This document shows positions 43,153-52,414 of a DNA stretch of 64,000 nucleotides, one piece after another. Source of the DNA: Gemmataceae bacterium (GTDB lineage Bacteria; Planctomycetota; Planctomycetia; Gemmatales; Gemmataceae); assembly GCA_019636445.1 (NCBI GenBank), contig JAHBXO010000013.1, positions 1-64,000 of the forward strand. The letters are read 5' to 3'. The translations under genes were made by a program, and so were the position numbers. Within the stretch, counting starts at the first letter, position 1. The number at the start of each line of letters is the position of its first letter. A model generated the notes under the pieces. It was not told where the DNA came from, made no database searches, and was given only the letters and a program-made list of their open reading frames with translations.

Positions 43153-45471
43153 ATGATTCCCTTCGATGAATCCGACTTTGCGCGCACGCTGTTCGACGAG
43201 AACGGCGATGCGTTGCTGTTCATCGATCCCGATACCGATTTCGTGCTGGAAGCCAATCAGACGGCGTTGCGATTGACGGGGTTTCACAAGGCGGAACTGG
43301 TGGGTGCCCGCGCCACGGATTTGTTTCGGCTGGAGCAGGGTTCGAAGGAGGCGGACCGTCTGCGCGGGGCGGCGGGGAAGACCACGGTCTTCCACGGCAA
43401 GGGGGGCTTCCAGCTGCGCATCAAACCGGCACCGGGGTGGCTGCCCGTGACGGTGACGGTAACGCGGCTGCACGTGAAGCCGAAGACGATCGCGCTGTAC
43501 ACGGTGCGAGACGACACGGACCGGCGCGCGGCGCTGGCGCGGGCGCGACAGGCCGAAAGCGAAGTGCGCCAGAGCGAGATGCGCTACCGGGCGCTGGTGG
43601 AGAAGTCCGGCGACGGGACGCTCGTCGTGGAGTCGAACGGCGCGGTGCGGTACGTCAGCCCGGCCGTCACGCGCATCCTGGGGCATACGCCGCTGGCGCT
43701 CGAAGGACGATCGTGCCTCGAACTCGTGACATCCGAAGACCGGCCGTACGTGAAGGACAAGCTGAAGGAGATCCTGGCGAACCCCGGTGCGGAGATTCCA
43801 TCGCTGTTCCGGGCGAAGCACGCCGACAGTCGGGTGCGCGACATCGAGATGGTCGGCGTGAACCGGCTGGACGACGACGCGGTGCGCGGCATCGTGCTGA
43901 ATTTCCGCGACGTGACGGACCGCCGGCGGACCGAACAGGAATTGCGGCGACAGAATGCCCTCCTGAAAACACTGTTCAACGCGATCCCGGACGTGATCTG
44001 CCAGAAGGATCGGGAAGAACGCATCACCGGGGGCAACGCGGCGTTCGAGCAACTGGCGGGCATGGCGATCCGCGACATGCTCGGGAAGACCTGCGACGAA
44101 CTGTTCGACGCGCCGTGGGCGCAACGCATTCGCATCCTCGAAGACAGCGTGATGCGGACGGGGAACTCGGCGCGGCAGGAGGAATGGATCCGCTACCCGG
44201 ACGGACAGGACGTACTTCTGGACATCCTGATTTCGCCCGTGTGGGATGAAGACGGGGCGATCGCGGGCCTGGTGGTCGTGGGTCGGGACGGCACAAGCCG
44301 CAAGCGGCTGGAGGATCAGTTGCGGCAGGCGCAGAAGATGGAAGCGGTGGGCCAGCTCGCGGGCGGGGTGGCCCACGACTTCAACAACCTGCTGACGGTG
44401 GTGCTGGGGAACCTGGAGTTGGCGCGGGAGATGCAGCGCGGGCAACCGCTGGACGAACTACTGAGGCCGACGGAGAAGGCGGCGAAGCGCGCCGCGGACC
44501 TTACGAGCCAGTTGCTGGGCTTCGCCCGGCGGGCACCGCTGCAGTTCGGCCCGGTGGACCCGGCGGACCTGATCCGGGAGACGATCGGCCTGTTGCGGCG
44601 CACCATCGACCCGCGCATCGTCATCGAGGCCGCACCGCGGCCCTATGGCTGGTGGGCCTGGGCCGACGCCGGACAAGTGACGCAGATCCTGATGAACCTG
44701 TGCCTCAACGCGCGCGATGCGATGCCCGACGGCGGACGCCTGTTCATCAGCAACGGCAATGTCACAATCGATCCCACGGATACGCCGCCCGACATGGGGC
44801 CCAAACCCGGCGAATACGTTCGGCTGCGCATTCGCGATACCGGCACCGGCATGAACGAAGCGGTTCGGAATCGGATCTTCGAACCGTTCTTCACGACCAA
44901 GGAAACCGGCCAGGGCACAGGTTTGGGCCTCGCCGTCGTCTTCGGCATCGTGCAGGCGCACGACGGCTGGATCGCCTGCGACAGCGAACCGGGCCAGGGC
45001 ACGACCTTCGACGTGTATCTGCCGAAGTTCAAGGGCGAATCACCGGTGGGCACGGCCACGCCCGCGCCCGCGCCTTCGCCCCTCGGCCAGGGAGAACGCG
45101 TACTGGTCGCCGAAGACGAGCCGATGATCCGCACGCTCGCGGGCACGATCCTCAAGCAACTCGGCTACGCGGTGACGCTGGCGGAAGACGGGCAGCAGGC
45201 AGTCGAACTGTTCGAGGCGGCCGAGCGGCCCTTCGAGCTGGCGATCCTGGACCTGACCATGCCGAACCTGTCGGGGCTGGATGCGATGAAGCGGATTCGC
45301 GACTTCGACCCCGGTGTGCCCGTGATCCTGGCGAGCGGTTACTCGGCCGACCGCGCCAAGGCCGCCGCCGGCGCCGGCGTGCTATTCCTCGACAAGCCCT
45401 ACACCGCCGGCGGCCTCGGCAAGGCCGTCCGCCAGGCGCTGGATGCGAAAAGCGGTTCGCTCGGGAACTGA
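43153..45471 (+). CDS. Hybrid histidine kinase, three PAS domains plus receiver
   Basis: 772 residues from ATG 43153 (AAGG upstream). Three PAS-type sensor domains come first (ENGDALLFIDPDTDFVLEAN; VEKSGDGTLVVESNGAVRYV; FNAIPDVICQKDREERITGG), then HisKA with the phosphoaccepting H408 in QLAGGVAHDFNNLLTVV. The ATP-binding domain follows (NLCLNARDAM, IRDTGTGM, GTGLGLAVVFGIVQ), and a C-terminal receiver with phosphoacceptor D700 in LAILDLTMPNLSG and the Lys of LDKPYT. There is no TM helix, so this is a cytosolic sensor. The receiver has no attached output domain, so the partner response regulator or phosphotransfer protein is elsewhere. Confidence 0.93.
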   Translation: MIPFDESDFARTLFDENGDALLFIDPDTDFVLEANQTALRLTGFHKAELVGARATDLFRLEQGSKEADRLRGAAGKTTVFHGKGGFQLRIKPAPGWLPVTVTVTRLHVKPKTIALYTVRDDTDRRAALARARQAESEVRQSEMRYRALVEKSGDGTLVVESNGAVRYVSPAVTRILGHTPLALEGRSCLELVTSEDRPYVKDKLKEILANPGAEIPSLFRAKHADSRVRDIEMVGVNRLDDDAVRGIVLNFRDVTDRRRTEQELRRQNALLKTLFNAIPDVICQKDREERITGGNAAFEQLAGMAIRDMLGKTCDELFDAPWAQRIRILEDSVMRTGNSARQEEWIRYPDGQDVLLDILISPVWDEDGAIAGLVVVGRDGTSRKRLEDQLRQAQKMEAVGQLAGGVAHDFNNLLTVVLGNLELAREMQRGQPLDELLRPTEKAAKRAADLTSQLLGFARRAPLQFGPVDPADLIRETIGLLRRTIDPRIVIEAAPRPYGWWAWADAGQVTQILMNLCLNARDAMPDGGRLFISNGNVTIDPTDTPPDMGPKPGEYVRLRIRDTGTGMNEAVRNRIFEPFFTTKETGQGTGLGLAVVFGIVQAHDGWIACDSEPGQGTTFDVYLPKFKGESPVGTATPAPAPSPLGQGERVLVAEDEPMIRTLAGTILKQLGYAVTLAEDGQQAVELFEAAERPFELAILDLTMPNLSGLDAMKRIRDFDPGVPVILASGYSADRAKAAAGAGVLFLDKPYTAGGLGKAVRQALDAKSGSLGN

Positions 45472-45478
45472 CCGGAAA

Positions 45479-46333
45479 TCACAAATCCACGCCCGCCTTC
45501 TTCGCGATCGCCAGCACGCGCTCGCGGGCCGTCTTCGCGGCGGCGTCCGGGTTCTCGTGACAGGTGTACAACTCGATCGTCACCCAATCCTGATAGCCCA
45601 CGTCGTCGAGCGCCTTCAAGGTCGCGCTGAAGTCGATGACGCCCTCGCCGGGGATCAGATGGTGGTGGACCCGCGTCGCGGCGATGTCTTCGAGGTGGAC
45701 GTGGCGGATGAGCGGCGCGAGTTTGTGGACCGTGGCGGCGGGGTCGTCCTTCACGCAATAGAAGTGGCCGATGTCGAAGTTCAGGCCGAGGAACGGGGTT
45801 TGAAAGTAGTCCGCGAACTCGAGATACTGGTCGGCCGTCTCGATGAGCAGGTCCGGCTCCGGCTCCACGAGCAGCGGCACGCCGACCTTCTCCGCGTGTT
45901 CGACGACAGGCTTCAACATTTCGACGAACAGCTTCAGGCACTCTTTCCACGGCCGGCCCTCGAGCGGGCCGCCGGGTTCCGTCGTGATGCACGGCGCGCC
46001 GAGTTCCTTCGCCAGTGTCAGCGCCTTCTTCGTGTGCTCGATGCGGATGCGGCGATAATTGACATCGGGTTCGATCCAGGACGGGTGCCAGTATTTCTGG
46101 CGCGGGTCGTCGATCGCGTGCATCATGAAGGCGTTGATGTTCGAGATCTTCAGGCGGTGCTTCTTGAGCGCCTCGCGGATGCCGTCCTTCTGCTCGGGCA
46201 GCAGGTACGCCGGCCAGGCATGCGGCACATCGGCCATGATCTCGACGCCGCGATAACCGATCTCCGCGAGCCGCTTGCAGGTCTCCGCGAAGGAATGATT
46301 GAGGTAGGCGTTCGTCGAGAAAGCGAGCTTCAT
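45479..46333 (-). CDS. Sugar phosphate isomerase/epimerase (cytosolic)
   Basis: 284 residues from ATG 46333 (MKLAFSTNAYLNHSFAETCK). AP_endonuc_2 barrel: GYRGVEIMADVPHAW, CITTEPGGPLEGRPW, LLVEPEPDLLIETADQYLEF, LGLNFDIGHFYCVKDDP, RHVHLEDIAATRVHHHLIPG, VTIELYTCHENP. Metal-ligand Glu, Asp, His and Glu residues are in place. There is no signal peptide, unlike the related barrel at 42025. The gene ends 8 bases from the convergent histidine kinase gene. Similarity in pattern to EboE-type and inositol-related isomerases is possible; the substrate is unknown. Confidence 0.88.
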   Translation of the reverse strand: MKLAFSTNAYLNHSFAETCKRLAEIGYRGVEIMADVPHAWPAYLLPEQKDGIREALKKHRLKISNINAFMMHAIDDPRQKYWHPSWIEPDVNYRRIRIEHTKKALTLAKELGAPCITTEPGGPLEGRPWKECLKLFVEMLKPVVEHAEKVGVPLLVEPEPDLLIETADQYLEFADYFQTPFLGLNFDIGHFYCVKDDPAATVHKLAPLIRHVHLEDIAATRVHHHLIPGEGVIDFSATLKALDDVGYQDWVTIELYTCHENPDAAAKTARERVLAIAKKAGVDL

Positions 46334-46412
46334 GTTTCCATCCAATTCATGGCTACAGGTCAACACGAATGAAATCGATCGGTCACCGTCGCGATGTTTT
46401 CCGGTTCCATTC

Positions 46413-47888
46413 CTATTTCCGCACGACGACGAGCACGGGGTTGGAGGGACGGACGTTACCCTTGGCATCCGTGCCGAGGACGGAGTACGCGCGGTAACCT
46501 GCCTTGAGTTTCGTGATTTTGAATTCGGCTTTTCCCTTCGATAATTCGCCCACTTTCGTGGCCCCGTCAAGCAGTTCGAGCTTCGTCCAGCCGGGGAGCT
46601 TGGAATCGTCCACTCGGATCGTGACGGCGGAGCCCGCGTCGAACACTTCGCCTTGGGCGCTCATCGGATCGGGCGACGTGATTTTCAGCGGGCGGTCGAA
46701 CGTCGAGTAAGCCCGATAGAGGAACGCGATGTCCTCATTCAAAAGCCAACTCGACTTCGCAAGGTCGCCCTTGAACGTCGGAGCCGGCGCGATGGCGGTC
46801 GCTCCGCTCGTCCACGTCGAGTTGTCGGCGATCCAGCCGGACTCGAGCGCGACGGGTTTCAGCGGCACCGGCCCCTGGCGCACGTCGGCGTCGGCGGGGT
46901 AGCGCAGGCGCACGGCGGCGTCCAGGAACGGCATGGTCAGGACTTCCTGTCCGGCGAACTCGTGGCCGACGCCCTGCACCGCCATCCAGCCCCAGAGTGC
47001 CCCGTTCGGTCGTTGTTCGGCCAGGACCGGTTCCAGGTGCTTCGCCATGCCGGGGCCTTCGCCGGGGCCGCGTTCGAGTTCGCCATTGATGATGCACATC
47101 GGTACGCGGCGATGGTCGTTCGTGATTTCGCCGCGCAGCTTCATCGTGGAGCCGACGACGACGCCAGCGATCACCTTGGCGGGATCGGCGTGCATCAGCT
47201 TGCGGGTGTACCCGCCGCCCGCCGAGAAGCCGGTCACGGCGTACGGGGCGTTCACGAGTTCCGGGTGTCGCGTGATTTCGGCGAGCTGCTTGAGGGCCGT
47301 TCGCATGACGGCGTAGTCGTGCAGGTAGTAGTTTTTCGCGCCGAGGAAGGCGAAGCCGTGCAGATTCAGGAACTCGCGATACCAAACTTGGCCGTGGTAA
47401 TCGCGCGAATCGCCGCCGGAATACGGCCCGACGACGAGCAGGCCACGGACCGTCGTGAGATTGTCCGGGATCACGAGCCGGAATTGGTGATCGGCGTCGC
47501 CGGGAGGAGCGGCCTTCACGGCGTGGTCGTAGATTCGGTATCCGGCCTTCTTTGGAACGGGAGTTTTGGCGGCATTCGCAGGGGGGGCCGGATCGATTCG
47601 TTCAACAATAATGCCGTCGTTGCCTTGGACGGTGCCGGGGGTGCCGCGGACCGTATAGGTGCCGGTGTCCCCTTGGGAGAATTTCGTCAGTGTTTTCGCC
47701 ACGGCAGGGTCGGCCTTGTCGGAGGCCTTGAGTTCGTAGCGCTTGCCGTCCACGATCAGGAGCGGCCGTTTGTGCGTGCCCGAAGCCGAGGCGGTGCCCG
47801 CGAACGTCTCGGGATCGGCCGCGCGAACGCTTCCCAAGGCGACGAACACCGTAAGGAATGCCGCCAAGACGAACTTCGATCGTTCCAT
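46413..47888 (-). CDS. Secreted alpha/beta hydrolase-like protein
   Basis: 491 residues from ATG 47888 (AAGG upstream), with signal peptide KFVLAAFLTVFVALGSVRAA. After a small N-terminal domain (GTASASGTHKRPLLIVDGKR), an alpha/beta hydrolase core runs from about 115: LVIPDNLTTVRGLLVVGPYS, then the nucleophile elbow YAVTGFSAGGGYTRKL (G-x-S-x-G-G) and the catalytic His region AVQGVGHEFAGQE. The C-terminal 100 residues resemble an Ig-like or carbohydrate-contact domain. PHB depolymerase/esterase-type lipases share this arrangement. The upstream open frame to 48476 is shadow of the inositol-phosphate synthase. Confidence 0.82.
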   Translation of the reverse strand: MERSKFVLAAFLTVFVALGSVRAADPETFAGTASASGTHKRPLLIVDGKRYELKASDKADPAVAKTLTKFSQGDTGTYTVRGTPGTVQGNDGIIVERIDPAPPANAAKTPVPKKAGYRIYDHAVKAAPPGDADHQFRLVIPDNLTTVRGLLVVGPYSGGDSRDYHGQVWYREFLNLHGFAFLGAKNYYLHDYAVMRTALKQLAEITRHPELVNAPYAVTGFSAGGGYTRKLMHADPAKVIAGVVVGSTMKLRGEITNDHRRVPMCIINGELERGPGEGPGMAKHLEPVLAEQRPNGALWGWMAVQGVGHEFAGQEVLTMPFLDAAVRLRYPADADVRQGPVPLKPVALESGWIADNSTWTSGATAIAPAPTFKGDLAKSSWLLNEDIAFLYRAYSTFDRPLKITSPDPMSAQGEVFDAGSAVTIRVDDSKLPGWTKLELLDGATKVGELSKGKAEFKITKLKAGYRAYSVLGTDAKGNVRPSNPVLVVVRK

Positions 47889-47953
47889 GGCTCGACCTTC
47901 CATCGTGGTATGCGGGGCGGGTACGGTCTCGTGAGCTGTTCGCGGAACTGTTC

Positions 47954-49159
47954 TCATTCGTGTTGATCCGTGGCTAAATAAGTCTCCAGCATCTCGAATT
48001 GCCGGCCGAAGTCGTGGTCGGTCGCGCCGATCGGCGACTTGAAGAAGCAGGCCAGGGCGGGGAGGTTGCCCGCTTCGCCGCGGCGCTGGGCGCGCAGGGC
48101 GAGGCGGGCAAGGTCGATCACCAACGGCGCCGCGAGGATGGAGTCGCAGCCCTGCCAGGTGAATTGCAGCGTCATCTTCGTGCCGAGGAAACCCTCGTAG
48201 TGGATATGGTCCCACGCGGTCTTCCAGTCGTCGAGCGACGGCACGTACTCGATGCTGACGATCGTCTGCGGCTTGTAGCCGAGCAGTTCGGCGACGAGCG
48301 CGTCCTTGCTCTTCACCTTGCTGGCCTTGTTCTGCGGGTCGGTGAGCACCTGCCCGTCGCGGTTGCCGAGGATGTTGTGGCCGACCCAACTGAGGACGCG
48401 CAGGTTCCGCCGCGCGAATAGTGGGGCGAGCACGGATTTCATCAAAGTCTCGCCGGTCTTGGCGTCCTGTCCACACGTCGGCACGCCCTCTTCGATGGCG
48501 AGTTCCTCCAGGGCGGGCATCGTCGCGCCCCGGCTCGGCGTCAGGTTCACATACGGATATTCCGCGTCGATCGCCGCGTAGGCGTACAGGCTGCTCGTCG
48601 GCAACTCGGCGGCGTCCTTCGCCAGCGCCGCCTTGAGTTTTGCGAGTGAGTGATGGATTTCGGCCAACTCGAACGGTGGCTCCGTGCTGGCGACGTTGAC
48701 GACGACGAGCTGGTCGAGCCGATGCTCGCGCTGGAACGCGCGGAGGTCGGACTGGATCTGTTCGATGGCGGCGGCGGGGCTGGCGGCGGCGCGCACGTCC
48801 TTGCGGTCCGCCATGGCGGCGATGGCGGCATTCGCGTGGTAGATCACGCCGGGGCGGACATTCTTGGACCAGGTGTCGAGCGTGGATTCGATGGCGGCCA
48901 GCAGCGGAGCGGAGAAAACGTTCGAACGTTCGTGCAATTCGCGGGCAGCGGCGGCGAACGTGGTCTGGCGGATGTCGTGGCCGCCGACCGTGAATGTTGC
49001 CGGAGCGTCGAAATCGGCACCGAGGAAGGCGGGGAGTTCCGTGACAAGTCCGGTGGTCGAGGTGAGGCCCTCGGCGAGGGCGGCGAGGCCGACGGCCGTG
49101 GTGGTGCCAACACCGCCGAAGGCGCCGATGAGCCAGATTCCTACGCGTCGGTCAGGCAT
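47954..49159 (-). CDS. myo-Inositol-phosphate synthase
   Basis: 401 residues. N-terminal NAD-binding motif VGIWLIGAFGGVGTTTAVGL (6-25); family blocks TPSRGATMPALEELAIEEGV, TCGQDAKTGETLMKSVLAPL, RVLSWVGHNILGNRDGQVLT and TLQFTWQGCDSILAAPLVID. These are the NAD-dependent Ino1-type signatures. The enzyme converts glucose 6-phosphate to 1D-myo-inositol 3-phosphate, the start of inositol lipids or other inositol solutes. Neighbouring isomerase/epimerase genes on the same strand may process inositol-derived sugars, which is inference only. Confidence 0.93.
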   Translation of the reverse strand: MPDRRVGIWLIGAFGGVGTTTAVGLAALAEGLTSTTGLVTELPAFLGADFDAPATFTVGGHDIRQTTFAAAARELHERSNVFSAPLLAAIESTLDTWSKNVRPGVIYHANAAIAAMADRKDVRAAASPAAAIEQIQSDLRAFQREHRLDQLVVVNVASTEPPFELAEIHHSLAKLKAALAKDAAELPTSSLYAYAAIDAEYPYVNLTPSRGATMPALEELAIEEGVPTCGQDAKTGETLMKSVLAPLFARRNLRVLSWVGHNILGNRDGQVLTDPQNKASKVKSKDALVAELLGYKPQTIVSIEYVPSLDDWKTAWDHIHYEGFLGTKMTLQFTWQGCDSILAAPLVIDLARLALRAQRRGEAGNLPALACFFKSPIGATDHDFGRQFEMLETYLATDQHE

Positions 49160-49289
49160 GGTGTCCGTGTTGGGAGAGGCACGCGGGCGGGAGGAACGGT
49201 TATTGTCGATGAAAGGGCGAAGAGGTCAAGCGGGCGCGGGGCGTCGCCGGGGCGGCGGGGCATACCGCAAACGGCAGAATCGGCCGGAG

Positions 49290-49907
49290 TCAGACGCCAT
49301 CGAAGAACCGCGCGGCGGGTACGGCGAAGCCGGGCAGGAGGTCGCACGTGACCGGTTCGTCGCCGCGAAAGACGATGACCGACGTGTCGGGCCGGTGCGC
49401 CGCGAGCGTTCGCGCGGTCGGGTCGACGATCCAGACGACCTGCACGCCGGCGGCGAAGTATTCCTCGGCTTTGACAGCGATCTCGGCGTTCGTGTCGTTC
49501 TTGCTGCGGATTTCGACGACCAGTTCGGGAATGGTCTCGAGGTAGCCTTCGGGCGACATTCGAGCCGGTAAGGACTTTTTGAGAATAAACGCGGCGTCCG
49601 CACCGACCACGCGATCGGGATTGCGACGAAGAATGATGCCGACTTCCCCTTGGACTTCTCCGAGGCCCAGCGATTCCGCCGCATCCAAGCGAATGATGGT
49701 TTTGGCCTGATACCTTGCGTGAAAACCACCGGGAGGGGCCATGACGACGAGGACTCCATCGTTGAGTTCGTACTTGACTGTTCCGCCCGGCAGATCGGTT
49801 TTCATGGCCGCCAGGTCGGCGGCGGTGAGCAGCTTGCGGCGCGGCGGGGCGCCGTTCGGCGGGGTCGCAACGATGGGTTCGGCGATCGTCGGAGTCATGC
49901 CCCTCAT
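49290..49907 (-). CDS. Uma2-family putative endonuclease (DUF820)
   Basis: 205 residues from ATG 49907, chosen for GGAGGTG six bases upstream (ATG 49898 is in frame). The Uma2 pattern is visible: VKYELNDGVLVVMAPPGGFH near the start, then RVVGADAAFILKK, PELVVEIRSKNDTNAEIAVK and KAEEYFAAGVQVVWIVDPTA. The acidic-Lys set of this restriction-endonuclease-like (PD-(D/E)XK) fold appears as E...D...E-x-K. Such proteins are abundant in cyanobacteria and planctomycetes with unknown biological roles. Start codon and GT87 stop codon overlap as ATGA, so the two genes are translationally coupled. Confidence 0.9.
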   Translation of the reverse strand: MRGMTPTIAEPIVATPPNGAPPRRKLLTAADLAAMKTDLPGGTVKYELNDGVLVVMAPPGGFHARYQAKTIIRLDAAESLGLGEVQGEVGIILRRNPDRVVGADAAFILKKSLPARMSPEGYLETIPELVVEIRSKNDTNAEIAVKAEEYFAAGVQVVWIVDPTARTLAAHRPDTSVIVFRGDEPVTCDLLPGFAVPAARFFDGV

Positions 49908-51121
49908 TGTACACCTCCGTCCGGCTGGGCGGAATCGCGCGGCAGGAACCTAAGGGCGAACACCGCCACCGCCGCCAGAATCGGCACGCTGATCTGCACG
50001 GCGCGTCCGGTGTTGTTCACCTGCATCTCCGCGAAGTGCGTGCTGAGGAAGAACGCCAGCCATGCCGTACCGAACAGCACGAACCGTGCCGACGGGTCTG
50101 GTTCCATTTTCTTCCACCAGAGCACGGCCGTGACGCCGAGCACGCTCCATTCGTAGATGAGCGCGTGCGGCGAACCCCAGAGCGTGACGAAGACGACGGC
50201 GCCGAACATCACGGTAAGGTCACGCCGATGGACGCGCCAGACGCGGACGAACCACGCAATGGCCAGCAGTGCACAAACCGCGGCCAGCGGCCAGTGCCAC
50301 GCCTTCGCGTCCGGCGCGAGTAGCCGGAAGAACGCGAGCGGGTTGTGCATCTTGAACTGTTCGAAGTTGTCGAACTTCACATTGCCCGTGAGGCTGCGAA
50401 TGAAGCCGTCCCAAACTTCGGGCACGATCGGATAGGTGCCCAGGGTGAGGATCAAACCCGTGAGCAGGACGCCCAGGGCGGCGGGCCAGAGTCGGCGGAA
50501 GTCGAGCAGGCCCCACAGTACCAGGCCGGTGAGCATGGGCGGCTTGAACCAGAGCAGGCCCGCAATGAGGCCGGCATAGAAGATGCGATCGTCCTTCAGC
50601 AGGCGATAGGTGGCAGCGAGGATCGTGAAGCTGATGAGGCTGTTCTGTCCGTAACTGAAGGCGGTGAAGGTGGGAAAGAACGTGAGCAGCCAGAGGAAAT
50701 CGCGTCGGTCGCCACCAAGCCAGCGCACGGCGAGCCGGAGCCAGACCAGGTAAATGAGGCACCAGAGTGCCCAACTCACGGTGAACGGCAGTTGGCAGGT
50801 TGGCAGGTAGAGGAGCGCGTAGAACGGTGGATTCCGGTACGCCATTAGCGAGTTCCAGCGTTCCTTCGGGACGAGGTCATGCTGGTACTGGGCGACGTAG
50901 TCGTAGTCGTAGACCTTGTCGGGGTGGCCTTCGGCGATGAGCCGGGCGGCGGTGTACCAGGCGAGGTGATCGGCGCCGTTGACTTCGCCCTTGAGGTTGA
51001 AGGTGCCGTAACCATCCCCGAGGAGAATACTGAGGGCGTAGCAGACCCAAAGGATGATGGCGGCGAGTTTCGCCAGATAGACGCGATCGCGGAGGAAATC
51101 GACGACACTTTCGCGGGTCAT
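49904..51121 (-). CDS. GT87 (DUF2029) integral-membrane glycosyltransferase
   Basis: 405 residues from ATG 51121; the frame above that is shadow of AroB. About ten to eleven TM helices. The N-terminal luminal loop carries DHLAWYTAARLIAEGHPDKV and YDYDYVAQYQ, the conserved Asp-containing segment of GT87/GT-C transferases, followed by MAYRNPPFYALLYLPT, another family hallmark. GT87 enzymes use polyprenyl-phosphate mannose or related donors in cell-envelope glycolipids. The last base of its stop codon overlaps the Uma2 gene (49904-49907), the downstream gene of a pair. A repeat separates it from aroB. Confidence 0.88.
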   Translation of the reverse strand: MTRESVVDFLRDRVYLAKLAAIILWVCYALSILLGDGYGTFNLKGEVNGADHLAWYTAARLIAEGHPDKVYDYDYVAQYQHDLVPKERWNSLMAYRNPPFYALLYLPTCQLPFTVSWALWCLIYLVWLRLAVRWLGGDRRDFLWLLTFFPTFTAFSYGQNSLISFTILAATYRLLKDDRIFYAGLIAGLLWFKPPMLTGLVLWGLLDFRRLWPAALGVLLTGLILTLGTYPIVPEVWDGFIRSLTGNVKFDNFEQFKMHNPLAFFRLLAPDAKAWHWPLAAVCALLAIAWFVRVWRVHRRDLTVMFGAVVFVTLWGSPHALIYEWSVLGVTAVLWWKKMEPDPSARFVLFGTAWLAFFLSTHFAEMQVNNTGRAVQISVPILAAVAVFALRFLPRDSAQPDGGVQ

Positions 51122-51130
51122 GGTGTTTAC

Positions 51131-51240
51131 GTTTCGCGGCGAGGCGGAGTCCGCGGAGCCGAGCGCGGACCGCTCCATGAAAGCGCTTCGAGGCGCGACA
51201 GCCAGCGCTCCGCTCCGAAGACTTCGCGTCGCGGCTAAAC
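51131..51240. repeat. Inverted repeat of the GTTTAGCCGCGA family, giving aroB its stop codon
   Basis: The arms 51131-51166 and 51205-51240 are reverse complements at most of 36 positions. The right-arm consensus read on the minus strand is GTTTAGCCGCGACGCGAAGT, closely matching the single arm at 37178-37222. The TAG of the GTTTAG end is the aroB stop codon (51235-51237), so insertion of this element may have set the end of AroB. A middle part (CTCCATGAAAGCGCTT) connects the arms. Confidence 0.7.
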
Positions 51241-52329
51241 GACGAAAGGTTTTTCTTCGAGCACCTCGCGCACGATCTCCTCCGGCACATCGTCCACCAG
51301 TTCCACGTGCCCGAGTTTCGTCGGCAGGATGAAGCGCAGCCGACCGGCCGCGGCTTTCTTGTCGCGGCGCATGATGTCGATGAGCGCGTCCGCCGGCCAA
51401 TCCGGCTTCCGCAGTACGGGCAAACCGAATGCTTCGAGCAGCTTCACCTGGCGCTGCGTCACGGTCGCGTCGATGCGGCCAAGCCGTTCCGCCAGCCGGG
51501 ACGCACAGACCATGCCGGCCGCCACCGCCTCGCCGTGCAGCCACGCGCCGTAGCCGCCGAGCGTCTCGAAGGCGTGCGCAAAGGTGTGGCCGTAGTTCAG
51601 GATCGCCCGCAGGCCGGTCTCCTCGCGCTCGTCCTGTTCGACGACGTCCGCCTTCAAACGACAACACCGCGCGACCAGGAACTCGATCGCTGTCTTGTCG
51701 CGATTCAAGATCGCCGGAGCGTTCGCCTCCTGCCACGTGAAGAACTCGGCATCTTGAATCACGCCGTATTTCACGACCTCGGCAAGGCCGCTGCGGAACT
51801 CGCGGTCCGGCAGCGTGTCCAGGAACGCCGGATCGATCCAGACGCCAGCCGGTTGATGGAACGCGCCGATGAGGTTCTTCCCCTTCGCGTGGTTGATGCC
51901 GGTCTTGCCGCCGACGGACGAATCGACCATCGATAGGAGCGTGGTGGGCACCATGACGAGGGGCAAGCCGCGGTTGTACGATGCGGCCGCGAAACCCGCG
52001 AGATCGCCGACAACACCGCCGCCGACGGCAAAGACCGGAGTCTGCCGGTCGGCGGGCAGGTCCGCGAGGGCGTCGAGGAGTTGGCCGAAGTGGGCCAGCG
52101 ATTTCGTCGCTTCGCCACTGGGCACGAGCGCGAGTTCGGACCGGATTCCGATGGCGCGGATGGAATCGCGCACGTTCTCGGCATGGGAGACGGTATTGGC
52201 ATCGGCGACCACGAGGGCCCGCCGCGCGCGCGGCACCGAGAACCGGACGAAGTCGGCGAAACTGCCCGATTCCCCCGCGAATCGGATATCGTAGGAGCGC
52301 GGCCCCAAATTCACGCGAACGGATTCCAT
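51235..52329 (-). CDS. aroB: 3-dehydroquinate synthase
   Basis: 364 residues from ATG 52329 (normal family length about 360). NAD-binding and active-site blocks: TPVFAVGGGVVGDLAGFAAA, VMVPTTLLSMVDSSVGGKTG, INHAKGKNLIGAFHQP, GLAEVVKYGVI, and zinc ligands in ILNYGHTFAHAFE and LHGEAVAAGM. It converts DAHP to 3-dehydroquinate in the shikimate pathway. The upstream open frame to 53346 is antisense to comEC. No other shikimate gene is adjacent. Its last codon and stop lie in a repeat element. Confidence 0.95.
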   Translation of the reverse strand: MESVRVNLGPRSYDIRFAGESGSFADFVRFSVPRARRALVVADANTVSHAENVRDSIRAIGIRSELALVPSGEATKSLAHFGQLLDALADLPADRQTPVFAVGGGVVGDLAGFAAASYNRGLPLVMVPTTLLSMVDSSVGGKTGINHAKGKNLIGAFHQPAGVWIDPAFLDTLPDREFRSGLAEVVKYGVIQDAEFFTWQEANAPAILNRDKTAIEFLVARCCRLKADVVEQDEREETGLRAILNYGHTFAHAFETLGGYGAWLHGEAVAAGMVCASRLAERLGRIDATVTQRQVKLLEAFGLPVLRKPDWPADALIDIMRRDKKAAAGRLRFILPTKLGHVELVDDVPEEIVREVLEEKPFVV

Positions 52330-52414
52330 CCGGCTATTGTCGGGCGCATGGCGAGGATCGACGAGTGATCGCATTTGCGCTTGACCCCGCCGATCGTTCG
52401 CGGATGATGCGGCG

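Noticed and set aside
43057..44445. Upstream extension of the Tat isomerase frame
   Set aside because: Overlaps the histidine kinase gene in antisense; the Tat signal and Shine-Dalgarno place the start at or below 43056.
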